64,000 nt of DNA, from assembly GCF_002002735.1 (NCBI RefSeq), contig NZ_MUNY01000036.1, forward strand, positions 97,430 through 161,429, read 5' to 3'. The notes beneath the pieces are model-generated. The model ran no database searches. It saw only the letters and a program-made list of their open reading frames with translations, and was not told the origin of the DNA. Made by a program: the position numbers and the translations under genes. This DNA comes from Algoriphagus sp. A40. Its GTDB lineage: Bacteria; Bacteroidota; Bacteroidia; Cytophagales; Cyclobacteriaceae. Positions 1 through 8,665 of the stretch are shown piece after piece (positions within the stretch are counted from its first letter, which is position 1; every line of letters begins with the position of its first letter).

Positions 1-2
1 TC

Positions 3-1166
<1,164 letters not shown>

Positions 1167-1213
1167 GTATTAAAAATCATTTACCCGATCTATCTATTTA
1201 TTCTGAAGAAAGC

Positions 1214-1242
1214 GCAGGCCAATTTGGTCTGCATTTTTTTTT
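1214..1242 (+). terminator. Rho-independent terminator after the esterase
   Basis: An 8-bp stem with one G-U pair (1214-1221 with 1225-1232) and a 3-nt loop is followed by a run of eight T about 50 bp after the esterase stop. Confidence 0.7.
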
Positions 1243-1269
1243 AGTTATGCTGGTTATACTGCTTCTCCC

Positions 1270-1309
1270 GAAGCAGCACAGCAAAGAGAGAAGCAGCACA
1301 GCAAAAACC
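1270..1309. repeat. Two tandem copies of a 20-bp unit
   Basis: AAGCAGCACAGCAAA occurs twice with a 20-bp period between the two terminators. No gene or function is apparent. Confidence 0.6.
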
Positions 1310-1320
1310 AAAGATCAAAA

Positions 1321-1351
1321 AAAGCCGATCTCCATTATGGAAATCGGCTTT
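1321..1351 (-). terminator. Terminator of the DUF4142 gene
   Basis: AAAGCCGAT (1321-1329) pairs with ATCGGCTTT (1343-1351); read on the minus strand it is followed by a T-run. It lies about 20 bp past the stop of the minus-strand DUF4142 gene, tail to tail with the esterase terminator. Confidence 0.75.
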
Positions 1352-1372
1352 TCAATTTGGGAAAATGGTTGA

Positions 1373-1963
1373 TTAGATGTTCTCGATGTCAATTTCGGTT
1401 CTTACTTTGACAGCCTCGGTTCTATTGGACTTAATCGAATCCAATGTCTTTGAAGCAAATCCCTTGATGGTAAAGTTCTGGCCGTTGTCTATCTGATTTT
1501 CAAACATGGAAATGGAATTGTCCAATTCACTGATTTGAAAATCGATAAAAGCCTCGTCAAACGCCTCACCTGTCAAAAGCGCAAGTTCGTCATATTTCGT
1601 CTGCATTTCGGCAGAAATATCTTCAGACATCTCCACTTCCTTAGAATCCAAAATTCCGGTCAACTCAGATTTAATCTCTGTGTTATCTTCCAGAATCATC
1701 CCGGCATATTCCAATACAGAATCATCCTGGCCTTTGTCAAGCGCCAATTGACCAAACGATAGCTGGGCGTTGATGAATTGCGAAGAAGAAATGGCAAAGT
1801 TTCTGTCCTGCTGACTGACAGTGTCCACAATCGGTTCATCATCTTCATTATCGCATGAAGCCATTCCTACCAGGCAAAATGCTGAAAGCAATATCGCTCC
1901 TGATCTTTTTATTGCAGAAGTTCGGAAGGTAGATGAGGTTGAATTTGAATTTGTAGTTCTCAT
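1373..1963 (-). CDS. DUF4142 domain lipoprotein
   Basis: A 196-residue protein. Residues 20-37 form a lipoprotein signal with lipobox GMASC, so the mature protein should be anchored at a membrane by Cys. The rest is the mostly helical, acidic DUF4142 domain (about 50-190), seen as the repeated pattern DRNFAISSSQFINAQLSFGQLAL followed in two pieces by a Q-TKYDEL region. DUF4142 has a ferritin-like helical-bundle appearance but no settled function; many members are outer-membrane or periplasmic and stress-linked. It stands alone on the minus strand and ends at its own terminator. The charged 18-residue N-terminal extension before the hydrophobic segment is unusual for a lipoprotein signal, so a later start is possible, but no internal Met occurs before the lipobox. 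Confidence 0.8.
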   Translation of the reverse strand: MRTTNSNSTSSTFRTSAIKRSGAILLSAFCLVGMASCDNEDDEPIVDTVSQQDRNFAISSSQFINAQLSFGQLALDKGQDDSVLEYAGMILEDNTEIKSELTGILDSKEVEMSEDISAEMQTKYDELALLTGEAFDEAFIDFQISELDNSISMFENQIDNGQNFTIKGFASKTLDSIKSNRTEAVKVRTEIDIENI

Positions 1964-2593
1964 AAGACAAATAATTGGTTTAGTGAATACCGAAGTTTAT
2001 GCAAGGACTGTTCCTTGTGCCTCCAAAGCATTTAAAGCAGGATTTTGGCACTTTTACATGTGGATCAACCCAACAAACTGCTGCAAAACACTCCCAATAC
2101 TGGCAATTGTAACCTCATAAAAACCGAAAATCGTTTCAAGGCTTTTCAGGAATTGGGGTCAAATTTCCAGATTTAGGGCTTTTGGAATTGCTGGGATTGT
2201 CGAAAGCCTAAGTTTTGGCTTGAGAAAAGTTTATTAAAGTTGGGTGTATTATTACCCTAGGTCACATTGAATCATCTTCAAACTTTCACCAAATTCTGAT
2301 TATCAGCTTTATTGCTACAACCAAATGAAGGAGGGTTTGAAGATCGATTTCGCCTGATGTTGGCTATCGCCCATGGTCATTATATTTTGATTACACCTCG
2401 ACAAGCTCGGTGTCCGGCGCTCTTGGTCTATAGGGAGGGAGGAGGAAATGCGGCTTCGCCGCATTTCCTCCTCCCTCCCTAATTCAAAATAAAATTTCAG
2501 TGGTCGAGCTTGTCGAGACCAATTCGTAAATTTTAAATGCTGGTGTCAAAACGGACATTCATTTTATTCTAAATTCAAAATTTCTGATTCTGT
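1964..2593. other. Intergenic region with a large hairpin, otherwise empty
   Basis: The 630-bp gap between the divergent DUF4142 and DUF4260 genes has no open frame with coding character. Its one strong structure is the nested inverted repeat at 2397-2517, listed separately. Confidence 0.6.
2397..2517. repeat. Nested inverted repeat with a perfect 23-bp stem
   Basis: Positions 2432-2454 and 2458-2480 are exact reverse complements separated by TTC, giving a 23-bp stem and 3-nt loop. Outside it, CTCGACAAGCTCG (2397-2409) is repeated inverted as CGAGCTTGTCGAG (2505-2517). Palindromic elements with TCGACAAGCTCG arms are common in Bacteroidota intergenic regions; here they flank a second, purine-rich palindrome. 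Confidence 0.85.
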
Positions 2594-2956
2594 ATGAAAG
2601 CAATTTTAAAACTCGAAGAATTAGCCATGTTTCTAATCAGCCTTTGGGCATTTCAACTGACCGGAATTTCCTGGTGGTGGTTTGTGGGATTGTTTTTCCT
2701 GCCGGATATAGGGATGCTGGGCTATGTTTTGGGAGAAAAAACCGGTGCTGCGGTGTACAATATGTTTCACCACAAAGGAATCGCTTTATTGGTTTTCGGT
2801 TTGGGAATTTTTCTCAATCAGGAAATCCTGGAAATCGCAGGAATCATCCTCTTTTCCCATGCTTCCTTTGACCGAATAATGGGCTACGGACTGAAGTTTG
2901 AAAAAGGCTTTAAATTTACCCACTTGGGAGAAATCGGGAAAAATTCAGATTCCTGA
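2594..2956 (+). CDS. DUF4260 family membrane protein
   Basis: A 120-residue integral membrane protein with about four hydrophobic segments (around 8-25, 28-47, 62-80 and 82-97). Family features visible are the early LEELAMF segment, WWWFVGLFFLPDIGMLGY, a central YNMFHHKG and the end motif SFDRIMGYGLKF. These match the DUF4260 family of small bacterial membrane proteins of unknown function. The ATG at 2594 directly precedes the first membrane segment. It is convergent with the GMC oxidoreductase; the two stops are about 6 bp apart. Confidence 0.8.
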   Translation: MKAILKLEELAMFLISLWAFQLTGISWWWFVGLFFLPDIGMLGYVLGEKTGAAVYNMFHHKGIALLVFGLGIFLNQEILEIAGIILFSHASFDRIMGYGLKFEKGFKFTHLGEIGKNSDS

Positions 2957-2962
2957 TTCGAT

Positions 2963-4654
2963 CTATAGATTTCCCTTTTTGAGCTCTTCGGCAGCAAAAT
3001 TGGCTGCCCTTGCAGTCAGCGCCATGTAGAGAATCGATGGGCTTTGGTTGCCGGTACTGGTCATGCAAGCACCATCCGTGACAAAGACGTTTTTGCAGGC
3101 ATGGAGCTGATTCCAGGAATTCAGCATGGAATTTTCGGGAGAGGTTCCCATCCGTGCCCCGCCCATTTCGTGAATATCCAGGCCTGGAGCCTGTCCGGAG
3201 TCCCGGGATTCGAGGTTTTTCACCCCGGCTTTTTCCAGCATTTCTTTGGCTTGAGTGAAAAAATCCCGAAGCATGTTTTCGTCATTTTGATCATATCCGA
3301 TTGAAGTGACCAGTTGGGGAATTCCAAAAGGATCCATTTCCGTTTCGCTTAGGCGGACATGATTCCCTGCTTTGGGGATGGTTTCGCCCTGCATGTACAT
3401 GTAGACATGCCAGTTGCCGGGTTCGGTTTGGGCATTTTTGAATTCCGCGCCAAAAGTAGGATTGGACATTTCCTTTCCTCTTCCTCTCCAGGCTCCTGAA
3501 AAAATAGTGTATCCGCCCACAAAATCCAGATCGGGATCCTTTTTTCCAAGGTTTCTGAAATTAGCCAAAATGGGTTCTGTGGGATTGCGCCCGTAGTAGT
3601 ACTTGTCCTGAAATTGATCCAGTTCTCCCGAAACCCATCCCCGGTAGTTATGGAATGCGACATAACGGCCAAGTAAATCGTGGTCATTGCCCAGCCCTTT
3701 TGGGAAGCGGTCTGATTTGGAATTGAGCAGAACCAGGACAGAGTTTAGCGCTGAGGCATTCAAAAAGATGATTTTAGCCTTGAATTCCATCACTTCATTG
3801 GTCTCTGCATCGATCACTTTAACTCCGCTTGCTTTGCCCGTGGATTCGTCATAAAGGATAGAATGTACGACCGAATGAGGTCGGATAGTCAAATTCCCCG
3901 TCCGCTCAGCCCAGGGTAAAGTGGAAGACACCGAGCTGAAATATCCCCCAAACGGGCATCCCCGCATGCACATATTCCGGGCCTGACATTGCCCCCGACC
4001 CTGATCAAAATGGACTTGCTTGGGTTCAGTCAGGTGGGCCCAACGGGCATGGACCAGATGCCGGTCAGAATAATTTTGACGGATCTTCTGACTCATCCAC
4101 TCTTCGGCACAATTGAAAGGAAAAGGCTTCATAAACTCCCCATCCGGCATGGCTTCGATCCCGTCTCTGGAGCCACAAACACCGATAAATTCCTCTACAT
4201 GAGAATACCAGGGAGCGACATCCTCATAGCCGATCGGCCAGTTCATTCCGTAACCCTGAAGTTCGGGTGCTTTAAATTCATGCCTGCTCCACCGCTGGGT
4301 AGCCCGGCCCCAAGTCAGGGACTTGCCACCAACCTGATAGCCCCGGATCCAATCAAAGGGTTTTTCCTGAATGTAAGGGTGATCCTTGTCCTCGATGAAA
4401 AAATGCTTGGTTTCCTCTCCAAACCCAGCCGCTTTACTGATCAGGGGATTCTCTTTGAGAAAGTCATGAGTTAGCCGACCTCGGTGAGAAACTTCCCAAG
4501 GTTTGAGTGTGGCAGTAGGATAATCCTTATTGTGGACTACAGATCGGCCTCTCTCCAAGACTAACGTTTTGAGGCCTTTTTCACAAAGTTCTTTGGCTGC
4601 CCAGCCTCCGGAGATTCCGGAGCCGACCACGATGGCATCGAAGGTATTTTCCAT
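2963..4654 (-). CDS. GMC family FAD-dependent oxidoreductase
   Basis: A 563-residue glucose-methanol-choline oxidoreductase. The N-terminal Rossmann signature GSGISGG (residues 11-17) binds FAD, and the C-terminal half ends in the GMC_oxred_C domain with HEMGGARMG and a final GNQSPSILYMALTARAA. A cysteine cluster, CQARNMCMRGCPFGG, lies about a third of the way in, as in the Bacteroidota sugar dehydrogenase-like subfamily. No signal peptide is visible, so export would need a partner such as a gluconate 2-dehydrogenase subunit 3-like protein, and none is present here. The likely role is oxidation of a sugar or polyol hydroxyl. It follows the beta-helix gene on the same strand after a 137-bp gap, which suggests but does not prove joint function in glycan metabolism. 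Confidence 0.85.
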   Translation of the reverse strand: MENTFDAIVVGSGISGGWAAKELCEKGLKTLVLERGRSVVHNKDYPTATLKPWEVSHRGRLTHDFLKENPLISKAAGFGEETKHFFIEDKDHPYIQEKPFDWIRGYQVGGKSLTWGRATQRWSRHEFKAPELQGYGMNWPIGYEDVAPWYSHVEEFIGVCGSRDGIEAMPDGEFMKPFPFNCAEEWMSQKIRQNYSDRHLVHARWAHLTEPKQVHFDQGRGQCQARNMCMRGCPFGGYFSSVSSTLPWAERTGNLTIRPHSVVHSILYDESTGKASGVKVIDAETNEVMEFKAKIIFLNASALNSVLVLLNSKSDRFPKGLGNDHDLLGRYVAFHNYRGWVSGELDQFQDKYYYGRNPTEPILANFRNLGKKDPDLDFVGGYTIFSGAWRGRGKEMSNPTFGAEFKNAQTEPGNWHVYMYMQGETIPKAGNHVRLSETEMDPFGIPQLVTSIGYDQNDENMLRDFFTQAKEMLEKAGVKNLESRDSGQAPGLDIHEMGGARMGTSPENSMLNSWNQLHACKNVFVTDGACMTSTGNQSPSILYMALTARAANFAAEELKKGNL

Positions 4655-4791
4655 AGCTAGTGCATATTCGGAATTTGAAATTCAAGATCCTGATTCGGGA
4701 TTTGAAAATTTCTTAAAAAGATCAGAGTCAGTCTTTTCTATAATTTTCATTCTAATCTGCCTCATTTGACCTGAAAGAAAAGCTTTACCAA

Positions 4792-6648
4792 TCATCGACT
4801 TTTAGCCTTTTTATCTTTTTTCTCCCACTTTCCAATGGCATTGTCCAATTCCTTTTGATAGGTTGGTTCTCCCTGGCTAAACACCTTGTTGTCCACTTTC
4901 TGGATATCCTCTTCTTTGGTGGTATTGTAGCGGATCGGTGGATTCCTGTCTTTGCTGAAAAAGTAATTGTCCTTTACTAGATTGACTGTGGCTCGATGAA
5001 ACCGTAGCGGAGATTTGGCAATGTTGTAGACCAAGTTACCCTCCACCAACACATCGGTGATGCCTTCGTCGAGAAACATGCCGTTGCTTTCGGCACGACC
5101 TGCATTGACTTCCACATCATAAATCCGATTGTTGAGAATCTGGCTGCCAGGTTGGAGACCCAGCATATAAATCCCACCTCCATCGCTCAGGATGTTCATA
5201 ATATCATGAATATGGTTTCCGGAAATGATGTTTTGCCGGGAAGGGGTAGGCACAGGACTCCACATCCAACCCACGGAAATCCCGGTGTAAGGCAAGTCGA
5301 AAATATGGTTGTTCTTAATTGTGGTTTCGGCAGTTAAACCAGCCCAGATTCCCACTGCCCCGTAAAACTGAGCCCCAACTTGAGTCACGGTCGTATTTTC
5401 TATGGTATTTCCCAAAGCCACTTGATCCGGGGCCGAGGTCCACCAAGGTTCGTCGCCGACTTTTCGGTCCTGCCCCTCTCCGATCATAATCCCGTTGCCG
5501 GAAATATCTGAAAGGTCGGAATCCACCACTTTGCAGTTTTTGGAACCGGTCCCAAACCAAATGCCTGAGCCTCCCAAATTTTTGAAGCTACAGCCGGTAA
5601 ATGAAACATTTTCTGCCCAGACAGCAGATATTGCTGCCGGCACCACAGCCCAGTCTCCAGTCGAAGGCCTCGGATCAAAATGACATGCCTGAATCCCACA
5701 ATACCCTTTTTCGGGGATTTCCCATTTGCTGAACTGGAAGGTAATCCCTTCGAAATGGATGTTTTTGACGGGTTGGTTTTCCTCCCCGATGATTGAAATC
5801 AAGCCTTCCGATAGTGGAATTGCCACTTGTAGGGCATTGGGATTTATGCCTTCTGGAAGTTTCAGTAGAAATTTCTTTGAGTCATTCCGAAAAATCCATT
5901 CGTAATCCGCATCCAAAAACTCAGGTGCATTCTCGAGGAAATAGCGCGGGTTGGGTTCCCAATTGTCAATTGTGAAAAAATCGGGAGATTTCGCTCCAAT
6001 AGAATCCACTGTGAAAAGCTGACTATTTGTCGAATCAATTTCTTTTACCCCGATTCTGGAAATGGACCAATCGTGCAGGAATACCAACTCCAAACCTTCC
6101 AGATTTCCAGGAATCGGAAAATCATCCTTTTCAAAAAAGAAATTGGTGCGCCGGTCTGCTCCTGCCTTTTTCACATGGAGAAAACCTACATTGGGAAAAC
6201 GCGCCCGGATGGCCCTTTCCCCTCCGATAAACAGCTCACGGTAATCGTCCATCTCTTCCAAAGCTTCCGGCAAATTGGCCTCCCAAAATCCCTCTGCATT
6301 TTTGCTCCAACCGGCAATTTCCACACCCCCTGAAATAACCGGAGATTCTCCCTTTTGGGCTTTAAAAACAAGGTTCCCATTACCGATGCCTGTATTGGAG
6401 GATTCAAAAACCAGAGGCTCCGAAATCGGGTAAATACCACCAGTCAACCAAACAGTAACCTCAGATTCCTTTCCGCTTTCCAAAAGATTGAGGGCCATTG
6501 CTTGTGCAGAAGAGATGGTTTTCAGAGGAAGTTTTTTGGTTCCGTCATTGGAGTCATTCCCGGAGGGTGAAACAAAAATTTCCTGGGCCTGGAGTGAAAA
6601 AGTCAGGAAAACCAGAATGGAAAATGATACTGCTTGCTTTAGGCTCAT
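4792..6648 (-). CDS. Secreted right-handed parallel beta-helix protein (glycan-active candidate)
   Basis: A 618-residue protein with a clear signal peptide (residues 1-21, cleavage after LQAQ). Residues 22-60 carry the DUF1565-like opening FVSPSGNDSNDGT...PLKTI, and from about 300 to 590 there are repeated N-x-I and G-I-x-x turns (GNGIMIGEG, NHIFDLPYTGISVGW, NHIHDIMNILSDGGGIY, NRIYDVEVNAG) of a pectate-lyase-like beta helix. Such proteins are polysaccharide lyases or glycoside hydrolases; length and layout resemble GH141-like proteins, but I cannot assign a family with certainty. The C-terminal tail is Lys-rich. It lies upstream of the GMC oxidoreductase on the same strand. Confidence 0.75.
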   Translation of the reverse strand: MSLKQAVSFSILVFLTFSLQAQEIFVSPSGNDSNDGTKKLPLKTISSAQAMALNLLESGKESEVTVWLTGGIYPISEPLVFESSNTGIGNGNLVFKAQKGESPVISGGVEIAGWSKNAEGFWEANLPEALEEMDDYRELFIGGERAIRARFPNVGFLHVKKAGADRRTNFFFEKDDFPIPGNLEGLELVFLHDWSISRIGVKEIDSTNSQLFTVDSIGAKSPDFFTIDNWEPNPRYFLENAPEFLDADYEWIFRNDSKKFLLKLPEGINPNALQVAIPLSEGLISIIGEENQPVKNIHFEGITFQFSKWEIPEKGYCGIQACHFDPRPSTGDWAVVPAAISAVWAENVSFTGCSFKNLGGSGIWFGTGSKNCKVVDSDLSDISGNGIMIGEGQDRKVGDEPWWTSAPDQVALGNTIENTTVTQVGAQFYGAVGIWAGLTAETTIKNNHIFDLPYTGISVGWMWSPVPTPSRQNIISGNHIHDIMNILSDGGGIYMLGLQPGSQILNNRIYDVEVNAGRAESNGMFLDEGITDVLVEGNLVYNIAKSPLRFHRATVNLVKDNYFFSKDRNPPIRYNTTKEEDIQKVDNKVFSQGEPTYQKELDNAIGKWEKKDKKAKSR

Positions 6649-7308
6649 GGGCTTTGGATTGAATACTGCAAAATATCAAACTGGCGTGGAAATCGCGGTT
6701 AAAACTTTCCCGAAGTTCGACCTCTCTTTGTCCGCTTAGATCTTTGCGGTTATTTTTTTTACTACAGAGTTCGCAGAGATTTTATTAGAGGGCTCCAAGA
6801 ATTTCTCTCAAATCGGACCCGAAAAAGCTTCAGCTTTTGCCTCTGCGCCCTTGAAAAACCTTCTGATTGCCTGAAGCGAATGGGGTTCTTTCGCTGCCTG
6901 TTGATACAAAACCAAAATCTCAGTGCCCTCAGTGGTTAAAACCCTTTGCGTTCCTTGGCGTCCTTTGCGGCTAATTTTTTCCCACAGATTTTCACAGAAA
7001 AAGTCACAGACCTGCCCGCCGCAGGCAGGTTTTCGCAGATCTGCAACACCAAAAAGCTTTAGCTTTTTCTCTGCGATCTTGAAAAACGTCCGAGAGAAGG
7101 AAAGGGATTGAAGTTCAATACAGGTTCAATTCCTAATTTTCTTTTTTCTCCGAGTTCTTTGTGGTAAAATCCCTTCGCTGTTAAAATCCCCTTTACCAGG
7201 AGTAAATTCATCCAGGGCTTGAAATGCCGGTTTCTAAAAAATATTTTCTCCCCGAAGCATCAACTTCTCAAAACTTCATTTACTTTGCATCACAAAGTAC
7301 TTTTCGAT
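6649..7308. repeat. Intergenic tract of degenerate repeats
   Basis: No coding frame. The tract is built of decayed phrases such as TTTGCGTTCCTTGGCG, CTTTGCGG, TTCGCAGAGAT and CACAGATTTTCACAG. Two related hairpins, AAAAGCTTCAGCTTTT near 6824-6838 and AAAAAGCTTTAGCTTTTT at 7051-7068, are each followed by CTCTGCG and CTTGAAAAAC, so this roughly 40-bp unit is present twice. An imperfect palindrome CCTGCCCGCCGCAGGCAGG lies at 7011-7029. The promoter of the next gene lies at the right end. Confidence 0.65.
7281..7299. promoter_or_regulatory. Putative operator, copy 1 (TACTTTG-N5-CAAAGTA)
   Basis: A perfect 7-bp inverted repeat with a 5-nt spacer, ending 9 bp before the ATG at 7309. The same 19-bp architecture recurs at 8234-8252 in front of the next membrane gene, with the winged-helix regulator gene lying between. 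The left arm resembles the Bacteroidota -7 element (TAnnTTTG), so binding could occlude the promoter. Confidence 0.6.
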
Positions 7309-7923
7309 ATGAGAAAACCGGAACAAGAATTAGCAGACATCAAGTCCATGATGGAGCGGAGCACCCGCTTCCTTTCGCTCAACGGACTGGCAGGAGTACT
7401 GGCGGGGATCTATGCCCTTGTTGGTGCAGGGATCGTCTGGTACTGGGTTTATTTCCCTGAGACCTCCTATAGTCAAGGGGCTACGGAGATGCACGGAACT
7501 GAGCTCATGAACAATATGCTGCTTCTTGCAGGGGTAGTTTTGCTGTTGGCCCTGGGGTCAGCTTTTCTCCTTAGCCGAAAGAAAAGTCAAAAAAACTCCC
7601 ATAAGTTCTGGTCATCGGCGAGCAAACGATTTCTCCTTGCCCTATTTATCCCGGTGGTTACGGGCGGGCTTTTTTCATTTGCCCTGATCCACGAAGGTTA
7701 CTTTCATCTCATCGCGGCAACTACTTTAGTATTCTATGGACTTGGATTGATCAACGCCTCCCATTTTACTCTGAGTGAAATCAAAAATCTTGGATATGGC
7801 CAGTTGATTCTAGGCCTGATAGCTGCTTTTCACCACGAATATGGCCTCCTTTGTTGGACATTGGGATTTGGCATCCTGCATGTGATCTACGGCTCCATGA
7901 TGTATTACAAATACGACCGATAA
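7309..7923 (+). CDS. Multi-pass membrane protein encoded upstream of a winged-helix regulator
   Basis: A 204-residue membrane protein with a short cytoplasmic start (MRKPEQELADIKSMMERS) and about six hydrophobic segments (around 22-45, 65-84, 98-118, 122-142, 152-170 and 175-195). The ATG at 7309 is preferred over an in-frame ATG 90 bp upstream because the operator-like repeat at 7281-7299 would otherwise lie inside the gene and the extra residues look non-coding. The stop is 1 bp before the GTG of the winged-helix gene, so the two are surely co-transcribed. I do not recognise a characterised family; such small membrane proteins paired with this kind of regulator recur in Bacteroidota. Confidence 0.75.
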   Translation: MRKPEQELADIKSMMERSTRFLSLNGLAGVLAGIYALVGAGIVWYWVYFPETSYSQGATEMHGTELMNNMLLLAGVVLLLALGSAFLLSRKKSQKNSHKFWSSASKRFLLALFIPVVTGGLFSFALIHEGYFHLIAATTLVFYGLGLINASHFTLSEIKNLGYGQLILGLIAAFHHEYGLLCWTLGFGILHVIYGSMMYYKYDR

Positions 7924-7924
7924 C

Positions 7925-8218
7925 GTGAAAGGAACGTACGACAAGGCCTTTGAAAATGTCATCCGGCTGCGGATCATGTCCATTCTGATGGTCAATGAGC
8001 AGTTTGACTTCAATTCCTTCAAGGAAATCCTGGAGGTCACGGACGGCAATCTGGCCTCTCACTTGAGGAATTTGGAAAATTCGGCCTATATCCGGGTGGA
8101 AAAATCCTTTGCAGGCCGAAAGCCGCTGACTAATTATTCGGCGACCGAGGAAGGCAAAAAGGCCTTTCAGTCCCATCTCGAATTCCTTGAAAATTTGATT
8201 AAAGAGAACAAAACCTAA
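7925..8218 (+). CDS. Winged-helix transcriptional regulator (MarR/ArsR-like, DUF-type)
   Basis: A 97-residue single-domain DNA-binding protein starting at GTG 7925, one base after the previous stop. The helix-turn-helix is in RIMSILMVNEQFDFNSFKEIL followed by TDGNLASHLRNLENSAYI, and the wing is VEKSFAGRKPLTNYSATEEG. TDGNL..HL..LE plus F.GRKP.T is the signature of the small winged-helix family often called transcriptional regulator or winged helix DNA-binding protein in Bacteroidota. It lacks an obvious ligand domain and should act as a dimer. Two identical-architecture inverted repeats flank it and are the obvious binding sites, which would make this an autoregulated cluster. Confidence in the family is high; the regulated signal is unknown. 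Confidence 0.85.
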   Translation: MKGTYDKAFENVIRLRIMSILMVNEQFDFNSFKEILEVTDGNLASHLRNLENSAYIRVEKSFAGRKPLTNYSATEEGKKAFQSHLEFLENLIKENKT

Positions 8219-8233
8219 AAAAATTTAATCACA

Positions 8234-8252
8234 TACTTTGAAACACAAAGTA
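8234..8252. promoter_or_regulatory. Putative operator, copy 2 (TACTTTG-N5-CAAAGTA)
   Basis: Same 7-5-7 inverted repeat as at 7281-7299, with a different spacer (AAACA versus CATCA). It lies 36 bp before the ATG at 8289 and just after the regulator's stop, so the downstream gene pair probably has its own promoter controlled by the same protein. Confidence 0.6.
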
Positions 8253-8288
8253 CTTTCCAGTAAATTATATCCTAATCCATTGACTATC

Positions 8289-8615
8289 ATGAACAAGCCA
8301 AACGATTTCCTCCAAGGGCAAACCCTCAGAAGCCTGGTCCTTCCGGCTGTGCTTGGGGCAAGCGCGCCTTTTGCCCTCCTGCTTTTCATCATCCTTACCA
8401 AAGAGGATGTTTTCGAATCCTGGATGCTGGCTCCGTTGACCTTGATTCCTCTGGGCGGAGCTGTAGGTGGAGTGATCTTCTACCTGATGGGCTTTGTCTG
8501 GTTTCCCTTCGGAAAGCAAAAACTGATCGCCATCATCCTCAGCACGATATTCTATTTCGTCGCGCTTTGGATGGCCGCCGTGCTTGCTTTCAACTTCACC
8601 GGACGCTTTGATTAA
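8289..8615 (+). CDS. Small three-TM membrane protein
   Basis: A 108-residue protein with three hydrophobic segments (about 17-37, 44-67 and 74-95) and short polar ends. The ATG at 8289 is chosen; an in-frame TTG further upstream would start inside the operator-like repeat. It is not a family I can name. Its position after the second operator and before the DUF4153 gene suggests membership in the same regulon. Confidence 0.65.
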   Translation: MNKPNDFLQGQTLRSLVLPAVLGASAPFALLLFIILTKEDVFESWMLAPLTLIPLGGAVGGVIFYLMGFVWFPFGKQKLIAIILSTIFYFVALWMAAVLAFNFTGRFD

Positions 8616-8665
8616 GCCCTGACTTACCCATTTGTCATTCTTCCACATTTCAATCCTAACCTGCC

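Noticed and set aside
2046..2061. Second sigma-54-like promoter (TTGGCACTTTTACATG)
   Set aside because: The GG half is present but no GC follows at the required 10-nt spacing.
4977..6570. Several open frames of 60-85 codons overlapping the beta-helix gene on both strands
   Set aside because: They lie inside a gene with strong family evidence and their translations are low-complexity or rich in rare residues; none has a recognisable motif.
7219..7308. N-terminal extension of the 7309 membrane protein to the ATG at 7219
   Set aside because: It would place the inverted repeat operator inside the gene and adds a stretch without coding character.
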